DNA from: Planctomycetota bacterium
Lineage (GTDB): Bacteria > Planctomycetota > UBA1135 > GCA-002686595
Direction of reading: 5' to 3'
Length of the DNA: 64,000 nt
Assembly: GCA_016779205.1 (NCBI GenBank)
Contig: JADHOC010000019.1
Coordinates: 1 to 64,000 of the forward strand
In this document: positions 50,468 to 58,690 of the stretch, piece by piece
Numbering within the stretch: the first letter of the stretch is position 1
Layout: every line of letters starts with the position of its first letter
Program-made: the position numbers and the translations under genes
Notes under the pieces: generated by a model
The model's database searches: none
Seen by the model: the letters and a program-made list of their open reading frames with translations, nothing else
Told to the model about the DNA's origin: nothing

Positions 50468-51526
50468 TCAGCGGAGCCGCGGCGCGAGGGCGTTGCTGTT
50501 GTCCACGTGGAGGATGCGCGCCGCGCCCTCGCCCTGAAGCCGGTCGAGCGAGCGCTGGGCCCCGGGCAACTCCTCGACCAGTCGTTCCACCGGCCCCAGC
50601 CCCACACGCCTCCCGCGGGCCCGGCGCTCGAGCACCGCGGTCTGCGCCGAGACGAGGACCAGCGCGTCGGCCCCGGCCAGCGCGGCGCCCGCGGCTTCGG
50701 GCTCCACACCGAGGACCTCGACGGGGCTCGATCTGGCCTCCACGAGGACCGCAGCCAGCTCCTCCGCGAGTCCAGAGCGCCCCGCGAACGGCAGCCCGGT
50801 GACCACGACCCTGCGGGCCCCGTCGAGGCGCTCACCCAGGTCCCTGAGCGTCCGCGCCCGCGCCATGCAGGCGGGCACCAGCTCCTCCATCCCCGCGAGC
50901 ACGGCCTCGGCCTCCACCCCGTCGTCCCCGCCCCCGCAGTACCCCCTGGGGATGTGCACGTGGGGCAGCCCGTTGGCCCACGCGGCGTCGCGGTCCCCCG
51001 CGCGGTCCCCCACCATCACGGCGCTGCGGGTCCCGAAGGTGTGCAGGAGGTCCTCGACCATGTCCGCCTTGTCACGGACCCCAGGCGAAGCGAGGCAGCG
51101 CCCCTCCTCGATCCACCGCTCCAGCCCGGCGCGGGTCAACATCAGCTCGAGGTACTCGGGCGCACAGTTGGAGGCGATCCCGAGGCGCACCCCGCGGGCG
51201 GCCAGCTCCGTGAGGGTCTCCTCGACCCCCGCGAGCAGCGTCGCCCCGTGCCGGTCCAGCTGGGCGTGCCCCGCCTCCGCGCACGCCGTGAGCAGGGCCG
51301 AGCGGGACGCCCCGTCGAGGTCTCCAAAGGCCGCCTCGAAGGCCTGCTCGAGGGGCAGACCGACCATGGCCATCCACTCGGCGGCCCCCGGGACCGGGCG
51401 GGAGATCCCCCGCTCCCGGAACACCCGCAGGGTCGCCACCCTGGCGACGTCCGGCCAGAAGCTGTCGGTGGCCACGAGGGTGCCGTCGAGGTCGAACAGC
51501 ACGGCGTCGAAGGGAAATCCGCTCAC
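50468..51526 (-). CDS. HAD phosphatase fused to a P-loop-kinase-like domain
   Basis: 352 aa from a GTG start. Residues 1-about 220 are a class I HAD hydrolase of phosphoglycolate-phosphatase type: DLDGTL motif, GIASNCAPEY, and MVGDRAGDRDAAWANG with an inserted cap domain. Residues about 235-352 resemble a small nucleotide-kinase fold: VVVTGLPFAGRSGLAEELAAVL has P-loop spacing, but arginine replaces the Walker lysine. DALVLVSAQTAVLERRARGR resembles a lid region. The second domain is probably not an active kinase. The -10-like TACCAT lies 8 nt before the GTG. The genes on both sides are on the plus strand. Confidence 0.75.
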   Translation of the reverse strand: MSGFPFDAVLFDLDGTLVATDSFWPDVARVATLRVFRERGISRPVPGAAEWMAMVGLPLEQAFEAAFGDLDGASRSALLTACAEAGHAQLDRHGATLLAGVEETLTELAARGVRLGIASNCAPEYLELMLTRAGLERWIEEGRCLASPGVRDKADMVEDLLHTFGTRSAVMVGDRAGDRDAAWANGLPHVHIPRGYCGGGDDGVEAEAVLAGMEELVPACMARARTLRDLGERLDGARRVVVTGLPFAGRSGLAEELAAVLVEARSSPVEVLGVEPEAAGAALAGADALVLVSAQTAVLERRARGRRVGLGPVERLVEELPGAQRSLDRLQGEGAARILHVDNSNALAPRLR

Positions 51527-51534
51527 GGGGGCGC

Positions 51535-51540
51535 ATGGTA
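51535..51540 (-). promoter_or_regulatory. leaderless-type -10 box of the HAD fusion gene
   Basis: TACCAT on the minus strand, 8 nt from the GTG start. Confidence 0.45.
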
Positions 51541-51557
51541 GAGGGCTCGCCCCCCGG

Positions 51558-51563
51558 TACGAT
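51558..51563 (+). promoter_or_regulatory. leaderless-type -10 box of the peptidase-like gene
   Basis: TACGAT followed by 6 nt and the ATG. It lies back to back with the TACCAT box of the HAD fusion gene, 17 bp apart. Confidence 0.5.
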
Positions 51564-51569
51564 CCCGAC

Positions 51570-53015
51570 ATGGCTCTTTGTGCCCCCACCCTCGCCGCGC
51601 TGCTCCTCCTGCTCCAGGCCTCGCCCCCCGGCGCCCCGGCCGCCTCCCTCGACCCCGCCCCGGCGGGGAGCCGATCAAGGGAGATCCAGTCGACGGGATC
51701 CCAGCCAATGGAATCCCAGCCAACGGAATCCCTGTCAACGGAATCCCTGTCAACGGGGACCGAGCCAGCGCTGGACACGCTCCCCGCCGCGGACCTCGAC
51801 GCCCTCCTCGGAGGGCTCACGCGGTCCCCCCGGGTGGTGGGCACTGGCGGCCATGACCGCGGGCTCGCCCTCATCGAGGCCGCGCTCCGGGCGGCCAGCC
51901 TCCGGCCCGTGCGGGTCGAGGTGGAGGCGACGCGGGCCATCCCGACGCGCTCGGACGTCCTCCTCTTCGAGGACTCCCTCGCGACCGCGGCCTTCGCCGG
52001 GCTCAAGGAGCGCTGGAACCCCGAGGCCGCAGCCCCCTCCCCGCTGCCCGCCGCCTTCGCGTGGAACCCCTCCACGGCGGAGGCCCGGGGAGCCGTGGTC
52101 GACCTGGGCGCCGGGCTCCCCGCAGACTTCGCGGAGGCCGAGAAGATGCGCCTCTCCCTCGAGGGCACGATCGCGCTCGTGACCGTCCCGGCGACGCCGG
52201 CGAACCGCAAGGCTTCGATCCGGTCGATCGCCGCAGAGGCCGCCACCCACGGCTGCGTCGGCGTCCTCGTGGCCCCGCTTCGCCCCGGGCTGGCCCGCGA
52301 CGACTTTGTGCTCGCCGACATCCGCCCGGCGCACGGCCGGACCTCCGAGGAGACCCGGCTGCCCGTCCCCTGCGCCCCGATCCGGAGCGCAGAGGCGGAC
52401 CTCATCCGGGCGCGCCTCAAGGTCCGGAGGATCCGCGGCGCGAACGGTCGAGCGACCTCCGTCCGGGTGGGACCGGGGCCGGTCGAGGCGGGCGTGAACA
52501 TCGAGTGCCCGGTGACCACCGTCCGCGCCGAGGCCCTTCAGCTGGAGGTCCCCGCCGCGCGAGCGGGCGCGTTCCACCTGGTCTCCACCGACCACCGACC
52601 GGACCTCGCCCTGGGCGGGGCCCCTGCCATCGCCGTCGCCGTCGGCGCGGCGGCCGCGCTCGGCCCTGCCGGAGAAGGCAGCACCGCGACCCTGTGGTTC
52701 GCGCCCCGCCGCGCCGCGCTCCCCGCCGAACACGGTCCGGTGTTCCAGCTGGACGCCGTCTTGGCCCCGCGCCCTGGCACGCCCTTGATGGCGCGCCTCG
52801 GCCCCCTGGGCCCCTCGCGCCTCGCCCCCCTCCTCGACGAGTCCAGCGCCCAGCTCGACGCCCGCCTCGCGGGTCAGCTCCAGCCACGGATGGCCGCCGC
52901 GGTGGACTGGGTCAGCTACGGCCTTCGGGGCAAGGACGAGCCGCGCAGGGCCGCGGGGGCGCAGGCCGCCCGGGCACTCGAGCGCCTCCTGGCACCGCTG
53001 CCGAGCGAACGCTGA
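51570..53015 (+). CDS. secreted PA-domain/M28-peptidase-like protein, probably inactive
   Basis: 481 aa with a signal peptide (MALCAPTLAALLLLLQ). Five 5-residue repeats follow (STGSQ, PMESQ, PTESL, STESL, STGTE; residues 41-65). The middle resembles a protease-associated domain (RGAVVDLGAG, EGTIALVTVP, GCVGVLVAPL). The following part has the outline of an M28 metallopeptidase. However, the metal-binding AHYDH and GANDN blocks are reduced to VSTDHRPD and ALGGAPAI, and the EExG block is missing. Catalysis is therefore doubtful. The family call is tentative. The ABC exporter genes start 4 bp after its stop. Confidence 0.55.
   Translation: MALCAPTLAALLLLLQASPPGAPAASLDPAPAGSRSREIQSTGSQPMESQPTESLSTESLSTGTEPALDTLPAADLDALLGGLTRSPRVVGTGGHDRGLALIEAALRAASLRPVRVEVEATRAIPTRSDVLLFEDSLATAAFAGLKERWNPEAAAPSPLPAAFAWNPSTAEARGAVVDLGAGLPADFAEAEKMRLSLEGTIALVTVPATPANRKASIRSIAAEAATHGCVGVLVAPLRPGLARDDFVLADIRPAHGRTSEETRLPVPCAPIRSAEADLIRARLKVRRIRGANGRATSVRVGPGPVEAGVNIECPVTTVRAEALQLEVPAARAGAFHLVSTDHRPDLALGGAPAIAVAVGAAAALGPAGEGSTATLWFAPRRAALPAEHGPVFQLDAVLAPRPGTPLMARLGPLGPSRLAPLLDESSAQLDARLAGQLQPRMAAAVDWVSYGLRGKDEPRRAAGAQAARALERLLAPLPSER
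51690..51764 (+). repeat. five imperfect 15-bp tandem repeats
   Basis: Units such as ccaacggaatccctg and tcaacggaatccctg repeat in frame within the peptidase-like gene, giving a Ser/Thr/Glu-rich pentapeptide linker after the signal peptide. Confidence 0.85.
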
Positions 53016-53019
53016 CACG

Positions 53020-54795
53020 TTGGTCATCCTGGCGCGCTTCTTCCGCCGCTTCTTGCGGTACCGCGGCCCCTTGCTCATGGGGCTCGTGTGCATCCCGCTC
53101 GCGCAGCTGGCGGACGTGGCCATCACGTTGCTCGTGGGCGACGCCCTCGACAAGGCCAAGGACGCCTCAGACGCCGAGTGGATCGGCCACGTGCTCACAT
53201 GGATGGCGGTCTACGCCGTCGGGCACAGCGTGCTCCGCTTCTATCAGCGCTGGTTGATCGTCGTGGTCTCCCGGCGAGTGGAGGTCGACCTCAAGCGGGA
53301 GCTGCTCAACAAGCTCACCTCGCTCCCCTTCGCGTTCCACGACCGCAGCCGCTCGGGGGACGTGGTGTCCCGGCTCACGAGTGACGTGGAGGCCGTGCGC
53401 ATGACCCTCGGCCCCGGGCTCATGTACACCCTGGGCGCGGTGGTGATCGTGCCCATCAGCCTGGTGATCCTCTTCACCATCAAGCCGGCCCTGGCCCTCG
53501 CGATGGTGCTGCCCATGGTCGGCATGGGGGTCACCATGAAGCTGCTCACCGGTCGGCTGCACTCCTTCTCCGTCGCGGTCCAGGAGTCCATCGCGAGCAT
53601 CAGCCACCGGGCCCAGGAGAACTTCGGGGGCATCCGGGTCGTGAAGGGCTATGCGCGCGAGGACCAACAGGCCCGGCTCTTCGAGGCCACCAGCGCCGAG
53701 AACCGCGACAACCAGGTGGAGCTCGGCAAGGCGCGCGGGCTCACCCACGCCGCGGTCAACGCCTCCTTCGACATGACCTTCGCGGTCATCCTGCTCATCG
53801 GCGGGCTGGCGGCCGTCGACCGCACCCTGCCCATCGGGGACCTCTTCAAGTTCATCGACCTCACCATGAAGGTCTTCTGGCCGCTGATCGCCATCGGCTG
53901 GGTCCTGGGCATGCTGCCCCGCGCCATCGCCAGCGCCGAGCGGGTCCAGGAGCTCCTCGACGAGGAGAACCCCATCGAGGATGGCGCCGCCCCGGTGACC
54001 GCCGCCGACGTGCGGGGCAGCCTCGAGTTCGAGGGCGTCGGCTTCACCTACGAGCGGGGCACGGAGCCCGCGCTCAAGGGCGTTCGCTTCGAGGCCCCTG
54101 CGGGATCAACCGTTGGCGTCGTCGGCCCCACCGGCGCGGGCAAGTCGACCCTGCTCAACCTCGTGGGCCGGCTCTTCGAGGCGGACGAAGGTGAGATCCG
54201 GCTGGACGGGACGCCCATCCGGGAGCTCCCCGTGGCCACCCTGCGGGGCGCGATCGGCTACGTCCCCCAGGACTCGTTCCTCTTCAGCGAGCCCTACGCG
54301 GACAACATCCGCTTCGGCGCCGACGAGCCCCTCGATGACGCCGCGGTCGAGGCGCTCATCGAGCGGGTCTCCATGAAGGAGGAGGTGGCCGAGTTCCCCG
54401 AGGGCATGGCGACCCTCGTTGGCGAGCGCGGCGTCACCCTCTCAGGTGGCCAGCGCCAGCGGACCTGCATCGCCCGCGCCCTGGCGCGAGACCCGCGGAT
54501 CCTGATCCTGGACGACTGCCTCTCGGCGGTGGACACGGAGACCGAGAAGGCCCTGCTCGGCAGCCTCCGCAGCGCCGGGAGCGGCCGAACCGTCCTGGTC
54601 GCAGCCCACCGCCTCAGCTCGGTGCGCGACGCCGACCTCATCGTGGTGCTGGAGCCCGAGGGGTCCGTGGAGACCACCGGCACCCACGACGAGCTCCTGG
54701 CGCGCGAGGGCTGGTACCGGACCACCTGGGAGCAGCAGCAGCGCACGGAGTCCCTCTCGGCCGAGGTCGAGAGCGAGATCGGGAGGGCCTCATGA
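53020..54795 (+). CDS. ABC exporter subunit with degenerate catalytic site
   Basis: 591 aa, one half of a heterodimeric exporter of the MdlA/YheI type. Six membrane segments occupy about 1-310 with a long ATP-binding domain after. Walker A is GPTGAGKST and the signature is LSGGQRQR. Walker B reads LILDDCLSAVD: Asp replaces the catalytic Glu, the usual mark of the degenerate partner. A TTG start is assumed, four bp after the preceding stop; no Shine-Dalgarno is visible. Its stop overlaps the next start (ATGA), tying the two subunits together. Substrate unknown. Confidence 0.92.
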   Translation: MVILARFFRRFLRYRGPLLMGLVCIPLAQLADVAITLLVGDALDKAKDASDAEWIGHVLTWMAVYAVGHSVLRFYQRWLIVVVSRRVEVDLKRELLNKLTSLPFAFHDRSRSGDVVSRLTSDVEAVRMTLGPGLMYTLGAVVIVPISLVILFTIKPALALAMVLPMVGMGVTMKLLTGRLHSFSVAVQESIASISHRAQENFGGIRVVKGYAREDQQARLFEATSAENRDNQVELGKARGLTHAAVNASFDMTFAVILLIGGLAAVDRTLPIGDLFKFIDLTMKVFWPLIAIGWVLGMLPRAIASAERVQELLDEENPIEDGAAPVTAADVRGSLEFEGVGFTYERGTEPALKGVRFEAPAGSTVGVVGPTGAGKSTLLNLVGRLFEADEGEIRLDGTPIRELPVATLRGAIGYVPQDSFLFSEPYADNIRFGADEPLDDAAVEALIERVSMKEEVAEFPEGMATLVGERGVTLSGGQRQRTCIARALARDPRILILDDCLSAVDTETEKALLGSLRSAGSGRTVLVAAHRLSSVRDADLIVVLEPEGSVETTGTHDELLAREGWYRTTWEQQQRTESLSAEVESEIGRAS

Positions 54796-56609
54796 GCGTC
54801 AGCGAGGTCGACCCCAATGAGCTCGTGGCCTCCAGGGCCTGGGACAGCTCCCTGTTCCGGCGCCTGCTCGAGTTCATCCGCCCCCACCGCAGGCTCTTCC
54901 TCGCGAGCTTCGGCGTGCTCCTCTGCCTGTTCGCGGGCGAGCTCTTCGGGACGTGGATCTGGCGGGGCGCCATCGACGGGCCCGTCGCGGAGGCCGCGGG
55001 CGCCGAGGACCGCTCCCCCTACGTCCGCGAGCTGCTCGGGTGGGTCGGGCTCTACCTCGGGCTCGTGGTCTTCATGACGGGGCTCCGCTACCTGGAGACC
55101 TCCGTCCTGACCCGAACCGGCCAGGCGGTGGTCCACGACCTCCGCGCGCGGGTGTTCCGCCACCTGCAGCACCTCGACCTCGGCTTCTTCGACCGCCGCC
55201 CCACCGGCGCCCTCGTGACGCGGGTCACCACGGACATCGAGAACCTCTCCGAGATGTTCACCTCCGGCGTGGTGGTGCTCTTCTTCGACGCGCTCAAGGT
55301 CACGGTGGTCCTGGCGATCCTGTTCTCCATCAACGCCCAGCTCGCGCTGATCACGCTGCTGACCACGCCGCTGCTGATCGGCGTGTCCCTCGGCTTCCGG
55401 GGCGGGGCGCGGCGCGCGCACCGCGAGGTCCGCGCGCGCCTGGCCCGGCTGAACGGTTACCTCCAGGAGGTGCTGAACGGGATCCGGGTGGTCCAGGTCT
55501 TCCGCCGCGAGGAGCGCGTCGCCGGTCGCTTCAACGAGGCCCTCGACCGCTACTTCGAGGCCAACCAGCGGACGATCTTCCTCTTCGCCCTCTTCTACCC
55601 CGCCATGTCCCTGGCGGTGTACGTCATCCAGGGCGCCGCCCTGTGGGCCGGGGTCGTGGCCATCACCGGCGAGGCGCTCTCCTACGGCGCCTTCGTCCAG
55701 TTCTGGCTGCTGCTCAACATGCTCGTCCGGCCCATCCGGGAACTGGGCGAGCGCTACAACGTCCTGCAGAGCGCCTTCGCCTCCGCGGAGCGCATCTTCC
55801 AGGTGCTGGACACCGCCCCCTCCGTGGCCACCGCCGCGGCCCCCCAGGCGCTGCCCGATGCCGGAGGTCAGCCCCCCTCCATCCGCTTCGAGGACGTGGA
55901 GTTCGAGTACGTCGAGGGCTCGCCCATCCTCAAGGGGGTCTCCTTCGAGGTCCCGCGCGGGAAGACGGTCGCGGTGGTCGGCGCCACCGGCGCCGGCAAG
56001 TCCACCCTCGTCAACCTGCTCCTGCGCTTCTACGACCCCCAGGCGGGGCGGATCACCCTGGACGACGTGGGCATCCAGGACCTCCCGCTCGAGACCCTGC
56101 GCACGCGCTTCGGGCTCGTGCTGCAGGAGGACTTCCTCTTCGCCGGGTCGGTCCGGGACAACCTCGTCATGGAGCGAGGGGGCGTGACGGACGCGTCCCT
56201 CGCCGAGGCGCTCGCGGCTTCCCAGGCGCGGGACCTCGTGCAGCGGCTGGACGGAGGCCTCGACGCGGAGGTCGCCGAGCGCGGGGCGACGTTCTCCACC
56301 GGCGAGCGTCAGCTCCTCGCGATCACCCGCGCCCTCGCGGCGCGACCCGACATCGTCGTGCTCGACGAGGCCACCGCCGCGGTGGACAGCGGCACCGAGC
56401 ACCGCATCGAGCGCGCGACGCGGGCCCTCCTCGAGGGCCGCAGCGCCCTGGTCATTGCTCACCGCCTCTCCACCATCCGTGACGCGGATGAGATCCTCGT
56501 GATGGCCCGCGGCGAGATCCGCGAGCGCGGAACCCACGACGAGCTGCTGGCGCGCGGGGGCCTGTACGCCAAGCTCCACGCCCTCCAGTTCGAGGAGCCC
56601 GCGGCCTGA
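54792..56609 (+). CDS. ABC exporter subunit with intact catalytic site
   Basis: 605 aa, the MdlB/YheH-like partner. Six membrane segments precede the ATPase domain with Walker A GATGAGKST, Walker B VVLDEATAAVD (catalytic Glu present) and the H-loop IAHRLST. The signature motif is FSTGERQ, deviating from LSGGQ. The two halves thus supply one complete and one impaired ATP site, as in other asymmetric exporters. It overlaps the previous gene by 4 nt and is followed by a strong hairpin. Confidence 0.93.
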   Translation: MSVSEVDPNELVASRAWDSSLFRRLLEFIRPHRRLFLASFGVLLCLFAGELFGTWIWRGAIDGPVAEAAGAEDRSPYVRELLGWVGLYLGLVVFMTGLRYLETSVLTRTGQAVVHDLRARVFRHLQHLDLGFFDRRPTGALVTRVTTDIENLSEMFTSGVVVLFFDALKVTVVLAILFSINAQLALITLLTTPLLIGVSLGFRGGARRAHREVRARLARLNGYLQEVLNGIRVVQVFRREERVAGRFNEALDRYFEANQRTIFLFALFYPAMSLAVYVIQGAALWAGVVAITGEALSYGAFVQFWLLLNMLVRPIRELGERYNVLQSAFASAERIFQVLDTAPSVATAAAPQALPDAGGQPPSIRFEDVEFEYVEGSPILKGVSFEVPRGKTVAVVGATGAGKSTLVNLLLRFYDPQAGRITLDDVGIQDLPLETLRTRFGLVLQEDFLFAGSVRDNLVMERGGVTDASLAEALAASQARDLVQRLDGGLDAEVAERGATFSTGERQLLAITRALAARPDIVVLDEATAAVDSGTEHRIERATRALLEGRSALVIAHRLSTIRDADEILVMARGEIRERGTHDELLARGGLYAKLHALQFEEPAA

Positions 56610-56620
56610 GGTCACACGGA

Positions 56621-56656
56621 GAGAGCCCCGGGAGCGCGACGGCTCCCGGGGCTCTC
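56621..56656. terminator. bidirectional hairpin after the ABC exporter
   Basis: A perfect 15-bp stem (gagagccccgggagc / complement) with a 6-nt loop between the convergent exporter and glutathione peroxidase genes. No T-run on either side. Confidence 0.75.
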
Positions 56657-56690
56657 CCGGCGGCGATGGCGAGGGGGGCTCGCCCGGAGC

Positions 56691-57353
56691 TCAGAGGGCG
56701 CGATACTCCGCGATGGCGCCGCGCAGCTCCTGGCTGTCAGGGCCCACGTTGGACTTGAAGAACCGCGCCTGGCTGCCGTCCTTCGAGACGACGAACTTGC
56801 AGAAGTTCCAGCCCGGACGCTCACCGGTCATCCCGGCGAGGCCGTCGAAGATGGGGCTGTCCCCCTCCTTCGTCCCGGTCTTGGCGAGCATCGGGAAGGT
56901 GACGCCGTAGTTCTCCTGGCAGAAAGCCTGGATCTCCGCCGCGGAGCCGGGCTCCTGCCGACCGAAGTCGTTGCTGGGGATCCCCACGACCGTGAAGTCG
57001 TCCCCACCGAGCTCCTCCTGGAGCTCCTGGAGGCCGGCGTACTGGCCGGTGTAGCCGCACTTGCTCGCGACGTTGACGAAGACGGTGACCTTGCCCTGCA
57101 GGGCAGCGAGCGGCATCGCCTCGCCGCCCAGGGCGGTGGCGTCGAGGGCGTAGAGGCCCGTGGGCGCCGAGGGAGCGGCGGCGGGGGCGGCGTCAGCGTC
57201 CGCCGGGGCGGCCTCGGGCGAGGTCGCAGCGGCCGCCCCGACTTCAGTCGAAGCAGGCGCGCTCCCCTGGGTACCGGACGCGGCGTCGGTGGTGCTGCCG
57301 CAGGCCGCGAGGGTCGCGAGAATCGGGAGGGTGAGGAGGTGTGCAGTGCGCAT
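56691..57353 (-). CDS. glutathione-peroxidase-family lipoprotein
   Basis: 220 aa. The start MRTAHLLTLPILATLAAC gives a lipoprotein signal (lipobox LAAC), so the enzyme is membrane-anchored outside the cytoplasm. An Ala/Pro/Glu linker of about 45 residues leads to the peroxidase domain. The peroxidatic Cys lies in NVASKCGYTGQYAGL; there is no selenocysteine. The tetrad region has SNDFGRQEPG where many relatives have NQFG, plus the conserved WNFCKFVV. AGGA lies about 8 nt before the ATG. Such Cys enzymes usually use thioredoxin, and a thioredoxin-like gene lies upstream on the same strand. Confidence 0.9.
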   Translation of the reverse strand: MRTAHLLTLPILATLAACGSTTDAASGTQGSAPASTEVGAAAATSPEAAPADADAAPAAAPSAPTGLYALDATALGGEAMPLAALQGKVTVFVNVASKCGYTGQYAGLQELQEELGGDDFTVVGIPSNDFGRQEPGSAAEIQAFCQENYGVTFPMLAKTGTKEGDSPIFDGLAGMTGERPGWNFCKFVVSKDGSQARFFKSNVGPDSQELRGAIAEYRAL

Positions 57354-57466
57354 GGGAGGGTCCTGGGGATGATCTGGTGTCCGTGTCAGCGGCCTGTTCG
57401 GCCCGTAGCCGCGACCGGATGCCCCAGGAACGGAAGTCTCGACGCCCCGGCGCTCCTCCCCAAGGA

Positions 57467-57500
57467 AAGTGGCCGCGACCCTCCCGGGACGCGGCCACTT
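57467..57500 (-). terminator. terminator after the thioredoxin-like gene
   Basis: An 11-bp perfect stem (aagtggccgcg/cgcggccactt) with a 12-nt loop, followed on the minus strand by TCCTTGGGG. It lies 20 nt past the stop of the thioredoxin-like gene, suggesting that the peroxidase has its own promoter. Confidence 0.65.
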
Positions 57501-57520
57501 GCCGGACGCATGGGCGGGGA

Positions 57521-58522
57521 TCAGCCGATCCACTCGTCGAGCAACAACAGCTGCTCCTTGCTGTCGGAGCCGATGGCCTTGGCCTTGGTGGCGTACTTGA
57601 CCTTGCCCTCGTCGTCGGAGAGAGGCCCGGCGCACCAGCGCGCCGCCTGGAAGTTGAGGCGGAAGGCGAGGGCGGAGTCCTTGAAGCCGAGCTCGTTCAC
57701 CTGATCGAGCATCGCGAGCGCGGCCTTGGCCGAGGTGTCGTCACGGACGACGGAGAACTTGGCGTCCGCCACGTAGTCCATCATGCCCAGGTCGTTCTTC
57801 GGGTCGAGCCCCACGGCCATCTCGACGTCCGCCTCGTTGGCGAGACCGCTCTTGAGCAGCGCGAGGACGGTGCGGCCCTTCGAGCCCTTCTTGTTGTCGG
57901 CGTCCGCGGTCAGGGCGAAGCGCACGGGGGCGTCGAGGCTCGGGAGGAACGGTGCGCCTGCGGGCGCCTCCTCGTAGATCGTCACTGCGGCCAGCCAGAG
58001 CTTCCAGCGACCAGCGTCGTCGGTGGCCGCCTCGAAGTCAGAGGCGATGGTCTTGGCGGCCATGAGCTGCTCGCGCCCCTTGCGGAGCTCGGCCATGTGC
58101 TCGAGGTACTTCTCCGGGCCGCCGGCCTGGTAGCCCGTACGGCCGTAGACCTCGCCGTCCGCGGTCATCATCAGGATGGTCGGGAAGCCGCGCACGCCGT
58201 ACTTGGCCTGCAGCTCCTCGTTCCGCTCGGGGTTCGGGACCTTCGCCTTGATCTCCTCCGCGCGGGGGAAGTCGAGGGCCACGAGGATGTAGTCCTTCTG
58301 CGCGCCCTCCATCCAGATGTCGTGCTGGAAGACCTCGTCATGAAGCTTGATGCACCAGCCGCACCAGTCCGAACCGGTGAAGTCGACGAGGAGGTCCTTG
58401 CCCTGCTCCTTCGCGGCCGCGGCGGCGGCGTCGAAGTCGTCGAACCAGGTCTGGTCCGCGTGGACAGGGGTCGAGAGGACGGCGAGGCTGCCGAGGGTGA
58501 GGGCCGCGAGGGTGTTCATCAT
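57521..58522 (-). CDS. secreted thioredoxin-fold protein
   Basis: 333 aa with an N-terminal signal peptide ending near PVHA-DQ. Residues about 25-150 form a thioredoxin fold with the redox motif DWCGWCIKLHDE and a cis-Pro segment RGFPTILM. The C-terminal 180 residues are helical (KAALAMLDQVNELGFKDSAL) and resemble tetratricopeptide packing. It could reduce exported disulfides or serve the neighbouring peroxidase; both are inference. Two consecutive ATGs exist; the first is used here. Confidence 0.82.
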   Translation of the reverse strand: MMNTLAALTLGSLAVLSTPVHADQTWFDDFDAAAAAAKEQGKDLLVDFTGSDWCGWCIKLHDEVFQHDIWMEGAQKDYILVALDFPRAEEIKAKVPNPERNEELQAKYGVRGFPTILMMTADGEVYGRTGYQAGGPEKYLEHMAELRKGREQLMAAKTIASDFEAATDDAGRWKLWLAAVTIYEEAPAGAPFLPSLDAPVRFALTADADNKKGSKGRTVLALLKSGLANEADVEMAVGLDPKNDLGMMDYVADAKFSVVRDDTSAKAALAMLDQVNELGFKDSALAFRLNFQAARWCAGPLSDDEGKVKYATKAKAIGSDSKEQLLLLDEWIG

Positions 58523-58690
58523 GTGAGGGGGTGGTTCGAGAAGGGCCGACCGGGCGGGCGCAGGGTGCCGCTGAGCCAGATCGGGGCGGGCTGGAGGATG
58601 GGGCCGGGGCCGGGTTTTCTCCAGTGATGGACGCGCAGAATGCACAGTTCGAACGGATGGGGCCGCCCGCGGCGCCGTCCGCCCACGCGC

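Noticed and set aside
51523-51753. 76-codon minus-strand frame with repeated Gly-Ile-Pro-Leu units
   Set aside because: It is the reverse complement of the 15-bp repeats in the peptidase-like gene; the periodicity comes from that array.
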